A DNA stretch of 64,000 bases, taken from the NCBI RefSeq assembly GCF_048323675.1, contig NZ_JBLWFK010000008.1, positions 1 through 64,000 of the forward strand, read 5' to 3'. Position 1 is the first letter of the stretch, and each line of letters opens with the position of its first letter. This stretch comes from Mangrovimicrobium sp048323675 (GTDB taxonomy: Bacteria; Pseudomonadota; Gammaproteobacteria; Pseudomonadales; Halieaceae). Both the position numbers and the translations under genes were made by a program. A model generated the notes under the pieces. That model made no database searches. It was given only the letters and a program-made list of their open reading frames with translations, and was not told the DNA's origin. Positions 51,185-60,697 of the stretch are shown piece by piece.

Positions 51185-51349
51185 CTAAAGCGCCCGCTCG
51201 TCGATCCGCTTGCGGAAGGCCCCGACGCTCTCCTTGCGCTCGGAATGGCGGTCGACCAGGTAGTTATTGCAACCGCGGGTCAGCAGGCGCTCGGGGTCGA
51301 TACCCTGCAGGCACTCCCGATCGATGTTGGGCATGGATTCCAGCGACAT
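51185..51349 (-). CDS. Small 54-residue ORF at the end of the ars operon
   Basis: GGGAG lies six bases before an ATG that begins three bases after the acr3 stop. The frame reads MSLESMPNIDRECLQGIDPE and then LLTRGCNNYLVDRHSERKES, with two Cys and many charged residues and no membrane span. The tight spacing and the good ribosome site support translation as the last gene of the arsenic operon. I do not recognise the family; a small accessory or metal-handling protein is possible. Confidence 0.55.
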   Translation of the reverse strand: MSLESMPNIDRECLQGIDPERLLTRGCNNYLVDRHSERKESVGAFRKRIDERAL

Positions 51350-51352
51350 GAA

Positions 51353-52378
<1,026 letters not shown>

Positions 52379-52382
52379 CTGC

Positions 52383-52856
52383 TCACTCCTCCGTCAGTCG
52401 ATCCAGTTGCCGTTGGCGCTCATCGCGCGACAGGCTTTCCCAATTCACTGCCAGCATGCTGCCGACCCGTTGTTCGATGGTGTCCATCACCGCATTGAAG
52501 GCCTGGCGGACAGTTGCCTCGTCTCCCTCGAGCTTCGACGGGTCGGGCAGTCCCCAGTGGGCGACCGCCGTAGTGCCGAACCACACCGGGCAGGTTTCGT
52601 TCGCCGCGCTGTCGCAGACCGTGACCACGATATCCGGTTGCTCCGCCTCGAAATCATCCCAGGACTGGCTGGCCAGCCCTGCGGTGGCTATTCCCCGCTC
52701 GGCGAGGAATTTGAGGGTCAGCGGGTGCACCTCACCCGCGGGCTGGCTCCCCGCGCTGAAGGCGCGCAGGCGGCCTCCTGCAAGGTGATTGGTCAACGCC
52801 TCGCTGAGAATACTGCGGCAGCGGTTGTGGGTGCAGATATAAAGAATACTGGTCAT
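52383..52856 (-). CDS. arsC: Arsenate reductase (LMW-phosphatase type)
   Basis: A 157-residue enzyme of the low-molecular-weight tyrosine-phosphatase fold. The P-loop C8-x5-R14-S reads ICTHNRCRS. Redox Cys candidates follow in VTVCDSAANETCPVWF, and the aspartate general acid loop is GLPDPSKLEGDE. It reduces arsenate to arsenite with thioredoxin or glutaredoxin. The start is the ATG before MTSILYI; a longer frame upstream overlaps arsR in another register and is not real. Confidence 0.94.
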   Translation of the reverse strand: MTSILYICTHNRCRSILSEALTNHLAGGRLRAFSAGSQPAGEVHPLTLKFLAERGIATAGLASQSWDDFEAEQPDIVVTVCDSAANETCPVWFGTTAVAHWGLPDPSKLEGDEATVRQAFNAVMDTIEQRVGSMLAVNWESLSRDERQRQLDRLTEE

Positions 52857-52878
52857 ATCGGTTCCGTTCCTGCGTTTG

Positions 52879-53214
52879 CTAGCAACAGGCGGGGCGGCCC
52901 GCCATCCGGTCGAGGTTGTCGCGGTATACCGCGAGTTCCCCGACGCTCGCCTCGCCGGCAGTACGCAGAATTGCCAGCGCCCAGTCGGGCACGTCGCGGG
53001 CGATGCTGTAAAACACCCACTGCCCCCGCCGGGTATCGGCGAGCACGCCGCAGTTGCGCAGTTGCGCGAGGTGCCGGGAAATCTTCGACTGGCCCTCGCC
53101 CAGGGCCGCCACCAGTTCACACACGCACAACTCGCCCTGCTGGAAAATCAACAGGGTGGCGTGCAGGCGCGTTTCATCGGCGAGGCACTTGAGCAACTGT
53201 ACCGGTGTGAGCAC
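52879..53214 (-). CDS. arsR: ArsR-family arsenic-responsive repressor
   Basis: A 111-residue winged-helix repressor. GTG is the probable start (GGAGAA six bases before). The As(III) site includes the ELCVCEL pair (Cys30, Cys32) at the start of the recognition helix, which continues as AALGEGQSKISRHLAQLR. Two further Cys stand at the extreme C-terminus (ACC). It would leave its operator when arsenite binds. It heads the arsR-arsC-acr3 unit. A longer ATG frame would begin within the operator and is unlikely. Confidence 0.94.
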   Translation of the reverse strand: MLTPVQLLKCLADETRLHATLLIFQQGELCVCELVAALGEGQSKISRHLAQLRNCGVLADTRRGQWVFYSIARDVPDWALAILRTAGEASVGELAVYRDNLDRMAGRPACC

Positions 53215-53271
53215 GTTGTGTTCTCCGGGTTCGGTGGTTTCACCGGGGCGTGAATGGCAAGCAGATATATT

Positions 53272-53297
53272 ATGATATCCGTATATCCAGATATCAT
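53272..53297. promoter_or_regulatory. ArsR operator candidate
   Basis: ATGATATC and GATATCAT form perfect 8-base arms around ten bases containing CGTATATCC. It lies about 58 bases before the arsR start in an AT-rich patch, consistent with a promoter and an ArsR dimer site. It also faces the sulfatase gene on the other strand, 178 bases away. Confidence 0.65.
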
Positions 53298-53474
53298 TCA
53301 ATCACAGGCACATAACAGGACAATGTGCCTGCCGCACCGGAAATAAGCGCCCCAGCCAACGGCCCGGTTCCGGATTCTGAACTACACTGAGACCCAGCGA
53401 ACCCCACCCCCCGCTCCCGCAAGCCGGTGGCCGCGGGGTTCGCTCTCTCCCCGTGATTAAAGAGGAACCGGGCA

Positions 53475-55022
53475 ATGCGCTCACTACGACAACTCCAACT
53501 ACTTTTAAGCTCAGTACTCCTGTCGCTTGCCACTGTGGCGGTACAGGCCCAGGACAAGCCCAACATCGTCGTGATCTTCGGCGACGACGTTGGCTACTGG
53601 AACCTGTCGGTCAACAGCGGCGGCATGATGGGCTTCCAGACCCCCAACATCGACCGCATCGCGAAAGAGGGCATGCGCTTCACTGACTACTACGCCGAGC
53701 AGTCCTGCACCGCCGGCCGCGCCGCGTTCATCACCGGCCAGATGCCGGTGCGCACCGGCCTGACCAAGGTGGGCCTGCCGGGCGCCGACCTCGGTATTCG
53801 CCCGGAAGACCCGACCCTGGCGGAACTGCTCAAGTCGCAGGGCTATATCAGCGGCCAGTTCGGCAAGAACCACCTCGGCGACCGCGACGAATTCCTGCCC
53901 ACCGCCCACGGCTTCGACGAGTTCTTCGGCAACCTCTACCACCTCAACGCGGAAGAGGCACCGGAGAACCCGAACTATCCGAAGGACCCGGAATTCCGCA
54001 AGAAATTCGGCCCCCGCGGCGTCATTCACAGCTACGAGGATGGCCGTATCCAGGACACCGGCCCGCTCAACATCAAGCGCATGGAAACCGTCGACGAAGA
54101 GTTCCTGACCGCCGCCATCGACTGGATGGACCGCCAGGTGAAGGCCGACAAGCCCTTCTTCCTCTGGTTCAACAGCACCCGCATGCACTATGTCACCCAC
54201 GTACCGCCGGAGTGGGCGGGCAAGTCCGGCCTGAACTTCTACGCGGACGGCATGCTGCAGCACGATGCGGACGTCGGCAAACTGCTCGACAAGATCGACA
54301 ACCTGGGTATCGCCGATAACACCATCGTGATCTACTCCACCGACAACGGCCCCCACTTCAACATGTGGCCCGACGGCGGCATCACCCCCTTCCGCGGCGA
54401 GAAGAACACCAACTGGGAAGGCGGTTACCGGGTGCCTTTCTTTATCCGCTGGCCCGGCAAGATCAAGGCCGACTCCATCTCCAACGACATCGCCGCGCAC
54501 AACGACTGGGTACCCACCCTGATGGCCGCTGTCGGCGAACCCGAGGTGAAGGAAAAGCTGCTGAAAGGCTTCAAGTCCGGCGGCAAGACCTACAAGGTCC
54601 ACCTCGATGGCTACAACCTGCTGCCCAACCTGACCGGCAGCACCGACCAGCCCTGGCCGCGCAAGGAGTTCTACTACTGGAGCGACGACGCCGACCTGGT
54701 CGCCATGCGCTACGACCGCTGGAAGCTGGTCTTCAAGGAACAGACCGCCGAGGGCTTCCGGGTGTGGATGGAACCCTTCGTCAACCTGCGCGTACCGCTG
54801 ATCTTCGACCTGCGCATGGACCCCTTCGAGCGCGCGGAACACAATTCCAACAGCTACTACGAGTGGATGGAGCACCAGGTGCAGTGGGCAGGCGTGCCGG
54901 CCCAGGTTTACGCTGGCCAGATGATCAAGACCTTCGAGAAGTTCCCGCCACGGCAGAAACCCTCCTCGTTCAATCTTGACCAGGTCATGCAGTCCATGAG
55001 CAACGCCACCGGCAGCCGCTGA
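53475..55022 (+). CDS. Arylsulfatase (formylglycine-dependent)
   Basis: A 515-residue exported sulfatase with a Sec signal (cleaved near VQAQ-DKPN, about 25). The metal residues Asp37-Asp38 occur in IVVIFGDDVGY. The formylglycine motif is SCTAGRAAFITGQMPVRTGL, with Cys78 to be converted by a formylglycine-generating enzyme. The STDNGPHFN segment supplies further calcium ligands. It cleaves sulfate esters in the periplasm. AGAGGA precedes the ATG. No modifying enzyme (FGE) gene is nearby. A strong terminator follows. Confidence 0.94.
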   Translation: MRSLRQLQLLLSSVLLSLATVAVQAQDKPNIVVIFGDDVGYWNLSVNSGGMMGFQTPNIDRIAKEGMRFTDYYAEQSCTAGRAAFITGQMPVRTGLTKVGLPGADLGIRPEDPTLAELLKSQGYISGQFGKNHLGDRDEFLPTAHGFDEFFGNLYHLNAEEAPENPNYPKDPEFRKKFGPRGVIHSYEDGRIQDTGPLNIKRMETVDEEFLTAAIDWMDRQVKADKPFFLWFNSTRMHYVTHVPPEWAGKSGLNFYADGMLQHDADVGKLLDKIDNLGIADNTIVIYSTDNGPHFNMWPDGGITPFRGEKNTNWEGGYRVPFFIRWPGKIKADSISNDIAAHNDWVPTLMAAVGEPEVKEKLLKGFKSGGKTYKVHLDGYNLLPNLTGSTDQPWPRKEFYYWSDDADLVAMRYDRWKLVFKEQTAEGFRVWMEPFVNLRVPLIFDLRMDPFERAEHNSNSYYEWMEHQVQWAGVPAQVYAGQMIKTFEKFPPRQKPSSFNLDQVMQSMSNATGSR

Positions 55023-55070
55023 GCGGGTACCGCGTTACAGCCGCCGGGTGACCGGCGGCACACAATCGTG

Positions 55071-55105
55071 ACGGCGGGCAAGTGTCCTACTTGCCCGCCG
55101 TTTTT
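55071..55105 (+). terminator. Rho-independent terminator of the sulfatase gene
   Basis: ACGGCGGGCAAGT (55071-55083) pairs with ACTTGCCCGCCGT (55089-55101), a perfect 13-base stem with a five-base loop, followed by a T run ending at 55105. It begins 49 bases after the sulfatase stop. It is the clearest intrinsic terminator in the window. Confidence 0.9.
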
Positions 55106-55144
55106 ATTGCCTGCAGGAAAGTAAAAAGGAGCGCTGTAACAACG

Positions 55145-55516
55145 TCAGCCCCGGGACAGCCGGGAACCGGCAAGGTAGGCCACCGCGATGGCAACCGCGT
55201 AGGCGAGGGACTGGCCCGCCAGGGTAAGTGCCGGGGCGCTCAGGCTGGCGCCGGAGAAGTACTGGAAGGGAAAGTAGGCCAGGCAGCCGAGCAGGAATAC
55301 CAACACAAGGTGCAGGCGGTTACAGAGAAAGCCGACCACCAGGCCCGGCGAAAACACCACCAGCTTGGCCAGGGGTACGCCGATGAGGTAGGCGCTTACC
55401 GCCACCCAGTGCGCCGCCGCGACATGCTGCAGGCCCTGCACCTCCCGGTACAGGAATCCCGCCAGGCCCGCGCACGCGACCAGGACAATACTGAACACGA
55501 TACTTCTGTTTCCCAT
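55145..55516 (-). CDS. Small integral membrane protein
   Basis: A 123-residue hydrophobic protein with about four spans (IVFSIVLVACAGLAGFLY; WVAVSAYLIGVPLAKLVVF; LHLVLVFLLGCLAYFPFQYF; LAYAVAIAVAYLAG). GAGGT lies five bases before the ATG at MGNRSIV; a longer frame begins upstream without support. It converges on the sulfatase gene and shares the gap with its terminator. No family is recognised. Confidence 0.75.
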   Translation of the reverse strand: MGNRSIVFSIVLVACAGLAGFLYREVQGLQHVAAAHWVAVSAYLIGVPLAKLVVFSPGLVVGFLCNRLHLVLVFLLGCLAYFPFQYFSGASLSAPALTLAGQSLAYAVAIAVAYLAGSRLSRG

Positions 55517-55715
55517 TGGCACCTCAAGCAGCCTGAACATCAGGCGGCTTTTATACCACGCGGTTTCCACCGCGGTTCCAGTGGAAAGACAAAAAGCAGG
55601 CTTTTTTCCCGGTTATGGCCACAATGCCGTGGCGGGTGCTTCGACCACTCCGCCGTCAACCCATGCCGCACGGATTGCCCGGAAACAGCTCAAGCAGGCA
55701 TGGGCAGCCCCCCGG

Positions 55716-56387
55716 CTAGTTGAAGCTGACAGTCATGCCCTGCACTTCTTCGAGCCCCAGGGCCATGGCGCGCCGCACCGCCGGGCGCTCGGCGATGCGC
55801 TGGTGCCAGGCACGGATATTCGGGTAGTGCTGCAGCCCGTCGACGTAGTGACCGTACTGGTCGACCCAGGTCCAGCAGGCCATGTCGGCGATGCTGTAGT
55901 CGTCGCAGATGTAGTCGCGCCCGGCGAGCTGGTTTTCCAGCACGGCGTACAGGCGCTTCACTTCCTTGGTGAATCGGTAGATGGTCAGCGAGGTTTCCTG
56001 CGGGTCGCGGCCGGGCTTTTCCGCCGCGCGCCTGAACCAGGTGATCTGCCCCGCCATCGGTCCCAGGCCGGCCATCTGCCAGAACACCCAGCTGTCCACC
56101 GCCGCCTGCCTGGCAGCGGATTCCACGGGATAAAAGGCGCCGCTTTTGCGCCCGAGATACTGCAGGATGGCGCCGGACTCGAACACCATGACCGGCTCGG
56201 CACCGGGCTGTTCGTCCACGATGGCCGGGATGCGCCCGTTCGGGCAGATTGCCAGGTACTCCGGAGACTGCGCTTCCCGCTCGAAAATATTGAGCACCTG
56301 CAGCCGGTAATCCAGCCCCATCTCCTCCAGTGCGATGCTGACCTTGCGGCCATTGGGCGTGGGGAAATAGTAGAGCGTCAGCGCCAC
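55716..56387 (-). CDS. Glutathione S-transferase family protein
   Basis: A 223-residue GST. The thioredoxin-fold N-terminus is LTLYYFPTPNGRKVSIALEE, glutathione would be held by the NGRIPAIVDE cis-Pro and the FESGAILQYLGRKSG segment, and the helical domain has DYICDDYSIADMACWTWVDQ. It is closest to the YghU/YfcG-type, disulfide-bond oxidoreductase group. The start is a GTG that shares one base with the stop of the upstream cupin gene (TAGTG), so the two are coupled. Confidence 0.92.
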   Translation of the reverse strand: MALTLYYFPTPNGRKVSIALEEMGLDYRLQVLNIFEREAQSPEYLAICPNGRIPAIVDEQPGAEPVMVFESGAILQYLGRKSGAFYPVESAARQAAVDSWVFWQMAGLGPMAGQITWFRRAAEKPGRDPQETSLTIYRFTKEVKRLYAVLENQLAGRDYICDDYSIADMACWTWVDQYGHYVDGLQHYPNIRAWHQRIAERPAVRRAMALGLEEVQGMTVSFN

Positions 56388-56836
56388 TAGTCTTCGATCT
56401 CGCGGAACTTTATTTCGACCCGCGGTTTGGCCTCGATGCCGATATCGGTAAAGGTCGACACGTCCCACAGGTCGCGCCCGCCGATGTCGAAAAACACGGC
56501 GACCTCGTCGCTGCGGTTCTGCAGGTGGTGGGGATTGGGGTCGCCGGCGGTGAAGCCCACGCAATCGCCGGCGCGCAGGACCTCCTCGCCATCGTCGGTG
56601 ACCAGCACCAGTTCGCCGGAGAGCACGATCACCGCCTCGTCGTTGGTCTTGTGCCAGTGGCGCTGGGTCGACCAGGTGCCCGGGGGCAACTCGACACGGT
56701 TGATACCGAACTGGGTGACGCCCAACTGGCGGGTGAGGGGCCAGGTCTTGCGGCCCGCACAGGGTTCGTCGTGAGGTGGCGGGTAACTGGCGCCCAGGCG
56801 CGCCGCGTCCGGATCGATCACTACTTTTTTGCCCAT
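56387..56836 (-). CDS. Cupin-domain protein
   Basis: A 149-residue single cupin. The metal motif 1 runs from QRHWHKTNDEAVIVLSGELV, and motif 2 is read from GDCVGFTAGDPNPHHLQN. It resembles small cupins found with GST genes and called ethanolamine/quercetinase-like without proof. Its end overlaps the GST gene by one base. It follows a phosphotransferase-fold gene by 51 bases. Confidence 0.87.
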   Translation of the reverse strand: MGKKVVIDPDAARLGASYPPPHDEPCAGRKTWPLTRQLGVTQFGINRVELPPGTWSTQRHWHKTNDEAVIVLSGELVLVTDDGEEVLRAGDCVGFTAGDPNPHHLQNRSDEVAVFFDIGGRDLWDVSTFTDIGIEAKPRVEIKFREIED

Positions 56837-56887
56837 CGCTGCCTCCTGATTTCTTATTGCTGTGTTGTCGCGATGTACCTTTGGATA

Positions 56888-58195
56888 TTAAAGCCGGCGC
56901 ACCAGGTCGCCCAGCTTGCGGGTCTGCCAGACATTGAGCGTTTTGGTCATCATGTGCAACTGGATACGGGCGTTTTCGTGTTCGGCAAATGCGGCATCGC
57001 GGTAACTGGCCAGCGCGTCGATATCGTCGATTTCCCGCGCGATCGCCACCGGCGCACCCATCGAATAGGCCACGCCGGACACCACCACGATCAGCAGGCA
57101 GTGCAGGCGCAGTTCCTCCAGGCTGATGCGCGGCCCACCCTGGGCCGCGTATTCCTCGATAAATACGCCCAGCAGTTCATCCAGGTGGTCGTTCCAGATT
57201 GCCGGTTCGGCACCGCTGATGACCCCGCTCACCGACTGGGCCACGCTCATCGGTCCCGCATTCGCCCAGTCCATGAACCCACTGTGCAACTCGCCCTGCG
57301 CATCGCGCCAGAACCAGCAGTTGTCGATATTGGCGTTCCAGTGGGCGAAGGCGACCATGTCCGGGTTACCGAACATTACGTCCCGGATCCGTTCCTGTGC
57401 CGCCACCACGTCGGGAATATCGGCGAGGAACTGCTCGCGCAGGCCCGGCTCCCGCACATTGCCAGGAAACAGCCGCGGATAGCGCGCGATGAAGTCGAAC
57501 ATGCGGTTCGCCCACTGCAGCAGTTTTTCCTCGGGCACCGGGATGGCGAACATCGCCGCGGCCCGCTTGCCATCGTAGGGGAACTGCCGGTCGAACTCCG
57601 GCGACAGCCTGCCGCCGCGGTGCGCGCCGGATAGCCTGGCCAGGCCTTTCAGGATGGCCCGGTAGTGCTCTGGCTGGTCCGCTATCGTGTAGTCCATGCA
57701 CTTCGGGTGCAGCGGCTCCACGGCGCCGACGCCATATTGAATGCACTCGGTGATAATCAGCCCGGTCGCCGAAGCCGGCTCGACATCCGCAAACAGGCAC
57801 AGGGGTACGGCAACGGGAAAGTTCGGTGCGCGGGAGAGCACCGCCACCCGCACCTCAGACACCATCATGAAGCGGCCGCGGTCCCACAGTTCGTTATCGT
57901 AGTTGCGGGAAAACTTGATGAACAGGCGCTCGGGCAAGTCCGGCTGCGCTGTGGCGTAGGCCACCGTCAACAGCAGTTTTTTACCGGTGCCGCCGCCGAA
58001 GAATTCCTCAGCCTCGACAACCCGGCTGACGCTGTTATCCGCCGCCAGCGCGCCGGAAGCCCGGAAGGCGCGGGTCAGGAATTCCGCGCCGCCGGCCAGC
58101 AGCGCCGCCGCGTCGGCGGGAATCTCCAGGCCGTAGGTTTCACCGGTCACCCAGGGTTTTTGTTCGGCGTCGGCCTGTTGCTGCTGGTCAAACAT
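56888..58195 (-). CDS. Phosphotransferase-fold protein with altered catalytic loop
   Basis: A 435-residue protein of the aminoglycoside/ecdysteroid-kinase-like (APH/EcKL) superfamily. The Lys of the nucleotide pocket is probably in RLFIKFSRN, the catalytic loop reads HWNANIDNCWFW at 285-296, and the metal Asp follows in GFMDWANAG. The usual HGD or HND triad is HWN here, so the base Asp is missing. It may be a pseudokinase or use a shifted residue. The start at MFDQQQQ has GGAG upstream. It is downstream of the SMP-30-like gene by 22 bases. Confidence 0.8.
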   Translation of the reverse strand: MFDQQQQADAEQKPWVTGETYGLEIPADAAALLAGGAEFLTRAFRASGALAADNSVSRVVEAEEFFGGGTGKKLLLTVAYATAQPDLPERLFIKFSRNYDNELWDRGRFMMVSEVRVAVLSRAPNFPVAVPLCLFADVEPASATGLIITECIQYGVGAVEPLHPKCMDYTIADQPEHYRAILKGLARLSGAHRGGRLSPEFDRQFPYDGKRAAAMFAIPVPEEKLLQWANRMFDFIARYPRLFPGNVREPGLREQFLADIPDVVAAQERIRDVMFGNPDMVAFAHWNANIDNCWFWRDAQGELHSGFMDWANAGPMSVAQSVSGVISGAEPAIWNDHLDELLGVFIEEYAAQGGPRISLEELRLHCLLIVVVSGVAYSMGAPVAIAREIDDIDALASYRDAAFAEHENARIQLHMMTKTLNVWQTRKLGDLVRRL

Positions 58196-58217
58196 GTTGC
58201 GCTCCGCGGGACCCGCC

Positions 58218-59819
58218 TCAGGCTCCGCTGTGCCGCAGGGCAATCACGCTGCCCTCGGCGTCGCCACAGATATACAGCGTGCCGTCGGCGGCCACATCGA
58301 TACCGGTAAAGTTGCCCATCGGGCCGCACATGTCACCGACGCCGCCAAGCAGCTTGATTTCCGCGCCAGCGGGCGCGCCCACCGGCAGGCCGGAGGCGAT
58401 GACCCGGCGGTCGCCGTCCAGCAGGTCGCACTCGACCAGGGTCTTGGCGCCGATATCGAGCACGAACAGCTTGCCCTGGTGCAGGGCGATGCCCTCGGGC
58501 TGCTGCAGGCCGTCGAGCAGGGTTTCCGCAACACCGCCGCTCACCCGGCTGACCTTGCCGGCGGCGGATTCCGCCACGTAGCAAGCGCCGTCGGCGGCGA
58601 CTGCGACACCCTTGGGTGCGGCCAGGTCGGTGGCCAGTACGCTGACCTCGCCACTGGCGTCGATGCCCAGCAAGCGGCCGCGGCCGTATTCCGCGGTGAC
58701 GATCCCCGCATCCGCCAGGGCGACGCCCATCAGTTGGTCGAAGCCGCTGGCGATCACGCTGCTTTGCTGGTTCACGACATTGAAGCGGCTGACCTCGCCA
58801 TTGGCGGTGGTGACGATCCACTCGCCCGGTCCGCTGCTGGCCACCCCGCGGCAGTAACCGGGGAAACCGGGGGAAAACAGCATGCCGACCAGTTGCAGCT
58901 CACCGCCCGGCTGCAGGGTGTAGGTAAACCCGCCGTCGACCACGAACAGGCTGCCGTCGGCGGCGACCCCGACGTCCAGCGGCCACTGCAGGCCCTTGTC
59001 GACCAGCGCTCGAACCTCACCACTCGCAGTGATTTCCACCACCTCGCCGGTGATGCTGGAGACGAACAGGCGGTCGCCGACGAAGGTGCAGTTGTCCAGT
59101 CCCGGCGCCAGTTGCGCGAGCACGGTTTTCTCGCCGGTTGCGGGATCGATGCGCAGCACCTGGCCGCTGGCGACCTGGGTGGAGACGATAAATCCCCGGC
59201 TGTCGAACTTCACCGAGTCCGGCACGCCGAGATCCTTCGCCACGACTTCCGGTTCGCCGCCGGCGAGATCCACCCGCCAGATTTCGTTGGTCCCCATCAC
59301 CGGGAAATACAGCTTGCCGTCCGGTCCGACCTCGAAGGCATTGGGCATCGGCACGTTATCGAGGATGATGCGCGGCGGCCCGCCGTCCGCGCTGAGTTCC
59401 ATGATGCGGCCGCCGATGCGGCACTCGCCGGCAATCAGTTTGCCGTTATACACGGTGATCGGGTTGGCGCAGGGCATGTCGCCCTGTACCACGCGGTATT
59501 CGCCGTTGGGTTTGCGCATGCTGACCAGGCCGCGGGTGATTTCCGTGGCAAACAGGTTGCCGGCGGCATCGAAGGCCAGGTCGTCGGGGCCGACGATATC
59601 GCCGCCGGTCGGGCTGATGGTTTCAATCTGTCCTGAATTCACATCGATGGCGCTGACCTGGCTGCCGGCAACCTGGGCGACGTAGACACGCCCGTCGGCG
59701 CCGGTGCGCATGCCGTTGGCCCCGAACAGGCGACTGGGCCGGGTGAGGCGCTCCGCCTGCCAGCCGTCCGCTGCGTGAAGGGAAGACGCGGCGCTGTAGC
59801 GCCCACTCAGGCTTGTCAC
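58218..59819 (-). CDS. NHL/SMP-30-type beta-propeller protein
   Basis: A 533-residue protein made of repeated propeller blades, each with a VxxDGxLYV-like strand (for example VGVAADGSLFVVDGGFT, IALHQGKLFVLDIGA, IDVAADGTLYICGDA). About ten repeats are visible, matching gluconolactonase/SMP-30 or NHL proteins. No signal peptide is evident. It probably binds metal and acts as a lactonase or a binding scaffold. The GTG start has GAGGAGG nine bases upstream. It heads the minus-strand group that includes the phosphotransferase-fold protein, cupin and GST. Confidence 0.85.
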   Translation of the reverse strand: MTSLSGRYSAASSLHAADGWQAERLTRPSRLFGANGMRTGADGRVYVAQVAGSQVSAIDVNSGQIETISPTGGDIVGPDDLAFDAAGNLFATEITRGLVSMRKPNGEYRVVQGDMPCANPITVYNGKLIAGECRIGGRIMELSADGGPPRIILDNVPMPNAFEVGPDGKLYFPVMGTNEIWRVDLAGGEPEVVAKDLGVPDSVKFDSRGFIVSTQVASGQVLRIDPATGEKTVLAQLAPGLDNCTFVGDRLFVSSITGEVVEITASGEVRALVDKGLQWPLDVGVAADGSLFVVDGGFTYTLQPGGELQLVGMLFSPGFPGYCRGVASSGPGEWIVTTANGEVSRFNVVNQQSSVIASGFDQLMGVALADAGIVTAEYGRGRLLGIDASGEVSVLATDLAAPKGVAVAADGACYVAESAAGKVSRVSGGVAETLLDGLQQPEGIALHQGKLFVLDIGAKTLVECDLLDGDRRVIASGLPVGAPAGAEIKLLGGVGDMCGPMGNFTGIDVAADGTLYICGDAEGSVIALRHSGA

Positions 59820-60004
59820 TGTGGCAACCTCCTCGGGATGCGTGATACTGCTGGCGCCGTCGCCGGATCTATCGCGACACCATTGGAATTATCAACAGGG
59901 CTGTTTATTATCTGGTGCCGGAGCCAATCCGGCCAGACCTGTTCGGCAAAACGAAGCGGTACAATGGCCGAATTGAAAATTCAATGCAATATCAGGACGA
60001 GTGG

Positions 60005-60403
60005 ATGAGCGGGCAGCAGGAATGGAAGCGGCGGGAAATGAAGGGCATCCCCGCCTCACTGGGCGCGCTGTGGACCCAGCGCGACGACAGCGGCTGGCAC
60101 TACGCCGTGCAACTGGACGAGAGTCACTGCAACGCCCAGGGTTTCGTCCACGGCGGCGTGCTGATGACTTTCGTGGACCACGCCATGTCGCTGCTGGTCT
60201 GGGAAGCGGCCGAGCGCGCTTTCTGCTCCACCGTGCAACTGGACAGCCACTTCCTCAACGCCCTGCGCGCCCCGGCCTTCGTCGAGCTGGAGTTCGAGCT
60301 GCTGCGCCGCAGCCGCTCGCTGATCTTCGCCCGCGGCCTGCTGCGCGCAGATGACAATATCGTAATGGAAGCTACCGGGATGTGGAGTGTGGCTGCATCA
60401 TGA
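60005..60403 (+). CDS. PaaI-type hotdog thioesterase
   Basis: A 132-residue hotdog protein. Catalytic features are CNAQGFVHGGVLMTFVDHA, including the HGGV and D of the family, and the later strand AFCSTVQLDSHFLNAL. It hydrolyses acyl-CoA esters, often those of aromatic acids. The ATG at MSGQQEW has AGGA eight bases upstream; starts at 59984 or 59915 would add 7 or 30 residues. It is divergent from the propeller gene. Confidence 0.88.
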   Translation: MSGQQEWKRREMKGIPASLGALWTQRDDSGWHYAVQLDESHCNAQGFVHGGVLMTFVDHAMSLLVWEAAERAFCSTVQLDSHFLNALRAPAFVELEFELLRRSRSLIFARGLLRADDNIVMEATGMWSVAAS

Positions 60404-60442
60404 TGCCGACCCGCACGGCCGCCGGTTCCGGGGCCCCGACAC

Positions 60443-60518
60443 GAGCCCGCCTTCCACTCAGCCGCCACGGCTCGAAGGCGTTTTGACTCACCGTGGCGGC
60501 TGAGTGGAAGACAGGCTC
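60443..60518. repeat. Long perfect inverted repeat (20-base arms)
   Basis: CTTCCACTCAGCCGCCACGG (60451-60470) is the exact reverse complement of 60491-60510, with a 20-base loop, and an outer GAGCC/GGCTC pair (60443-60447, 60514-60518) extends the stem. It lies in the 294-base gap between the thioesterase and NTF2-like genes. It could be a terminator-like cruciform or a palindromic mobile element; no T run follows. Confidence 0.75.
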
Positions 60519-60697
60519 TCGCTATCAGCGGATTCCGCTTCAGGCAGTTCCTCTCGCTGGATCCACCACCGCAAGAGCAGGTACCGGCGTGTTCCGAAGG
60601 TACAACCGGGCAATACCCACGACGCCCGGATAAAATTGCCCAACCCACCCCTGATCACTAGAATCAAGCGATAATTAAACCAAGGAGTATCAATAAA

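Noticed and set aside
52407..53192. A plus-strand frame across arsC and arsR
   Set aside because: ArsC and ArsR motifs are unambiguous on the other strand; the plus frame is Arg-rich antisense.
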